Shown here piece after piece: positions 6,161-6,720 of a stretch of DNA of 6,720 nt. A program made the translations under genes and the position numbers. Position 1 is the stretch's first letter; each line of letters starts with the position of its first letter. The notes under the pieces are model-generated. The model was not told the origin of the DNA. It did not search any database and saw only the letters and a list, made by a program, of their open reading frames with translations. This DNA comes from Oscillospiraceae bacterium. Lineage in GTDB: Bacteria; Bacillota; Clostridia; Oscillospirales; Acutalibacteraceae. Location of the stretch: the NCBI GenBank assembly GCA_902797915.1, contig CADBUK010000062.1, positions 1 to 6,720 of the forward strand, given 5' to 3'.

Positions 6161-6720
6161 CTTTGCAGTTTTTTTGAATAACCATAACAACATACGCCGT
6201 TTCAAAAACGAACTGAATTAAAAGCGTAATAATCATCGCATACGCCGCACCGTAAATTCCGTACCCGTCAATCAACAATAACGACAGCACCAACACCAAC
6301 ACGCACGACATTAACGAAAACAAAAACTCCTGCTTCAGTTTTCTGACCGCCGTTAAAAACGTTGACATTATACTGTTCAGCGCAATAAGAACGCTTGAAA
6401 TTATCATATAATAAAGAAGTATGAAATGCGGCAGAATAACCTCGCCGAAAAGCAATTTAAATATCGGCCTTCCGACCAGCGCGGAAAAGACTGCCGCCAA
6501 AGCGCCGATTAGTATGATAACCGCCGCGCACGTTCCGAAGGTTTTAAAAATTCTTTTGTTGTCTTTGCTGTCGAAATATTCCGAAAGTTTCGGAACTATC
6601 GGAATAAGCATTCCTGCCGCAAAGGTTGTAATAATAACCGTAGGAATTGCAACTGACGAAAAAACGCCAAGACTTTCCGCGCTTTCCTTCTTTTCAATTA
6701 TCAGCTTCGGAATACTGTTA
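6150..6720 (-). CDS. Wzx-like oligosaccharide flippase, C-terminal part only
   Basis: An open frame enters from the right edge and ends at TGA 6150-6152, giving 189 visible residues. The true start lies outside the window; the first ATG inside (6609-6611) is internal because the frame and its similarity continue upstream. The fragment has five likely transmembrane segments, at about residues 19-39, 62-82, 93-113, 132-150 and 155-181 of the visible part, joined by short charged loops such as SKDNKR and RKLKQ, and a short charged tail KNCKEKN. The segment from NSIPKLI through ITTFAAGMLIPIVPKLSEYF is typical of the MOP/PST polysaccharide transporter family, which flips lipid-linked repeat units across the membrane. 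The context with glf and three glycosyltransferases supports this over a drug-exporting MATE protein or a MurJ-type lipid II flippase, but the missing N-terminus leaves room for doubt. It converges on the kinase gene. Confidence 0.82.
   Translation of the reverse strand, partial: NSIPKLIIEKKESAESLGVFSSVAIPTVIITTFAAGMLIPIVPKLSEYFDSKDNKRIFKTFGTCAAVIILIGALAAVFSALVGRPIFKLLFGEVILPHFILLYYMIISSVLIALNSIMSTFLTAVRKLKQEFLFSLMSCVLVLVLSLLLIDGYGIYGAAYAMIITLLIQFVFETAYVVMVIQKNCKEKN

Overview
The window looks like part of a cell-surface polysaccharide locus from a Gram-positive gut-type bacterium of class Clostridia, perhaps Oscillospirales/Ruminococcaceae-like. This placement is inferred from the style of the proteins, the AAAGGAG-type ribosome sites, two good sigma-A promoters, and intergenic repeats of a kind common in that group. 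No marker gene fixes the taxon.

Leftward (minus-strand) block, 1-4525. Read in transcription order from a strong promoter near 4575-4603, it holds four genes. They are a family 2 glycosyltransferase (GT-C, 3392-4525), UDP-galactopyranose mutase glf (2256-3365), a second and more divergent GT2 (GT-B, 923-2095), and a third GT2 (GT-A) that runs off the left edge. Spacing is tight: 26 nt between GT-C and glf, and an 8 nt overlap between GT-B and GT-A. The exception is a 160 nt gap after glf, which is filled by a 119 bp MITE-like inverted repeat made of 7-bp units.

Rightward gene, 4699-5871. A GHMP kinase of the galactokinase family is transcribed divergently from its own promoter (4628-4656). 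Its motifs resemble galacturonokinase more than Leloir galactokinase. The promoter spacer holds a 12-bp perfect palindrome flanked by direct TTGTGTT repeats, a candidate operator.

Convergent boundary, 5872-6149. This 278 bp gap holds a likely bidirectional hairpin terminator, a REP-like palindrome and a strong plus-strand terminator. The right arm of that terminator contains the stop codon of the next gene, the C-terminal part of a Wzx-like flippase (minus strand, 6150 to the right edge).

Inferred role: glf makes UDP-galactofuranose, the three GT2 enzymes add sugars to a membrane-linked repeat unit, and the flippase exports lipid-linked units. The kinase would feed a sugar-1-phosphate (galactose or galacturonate type) into nucleotide-sugar synthesis. 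The cluster type is familiar. The less ordinary points are the kinase's likely substrate, its operator, and the hairpin element inside the operon. I saw no tRNA, rRNA, CRISPR array, transposase or phage gene.
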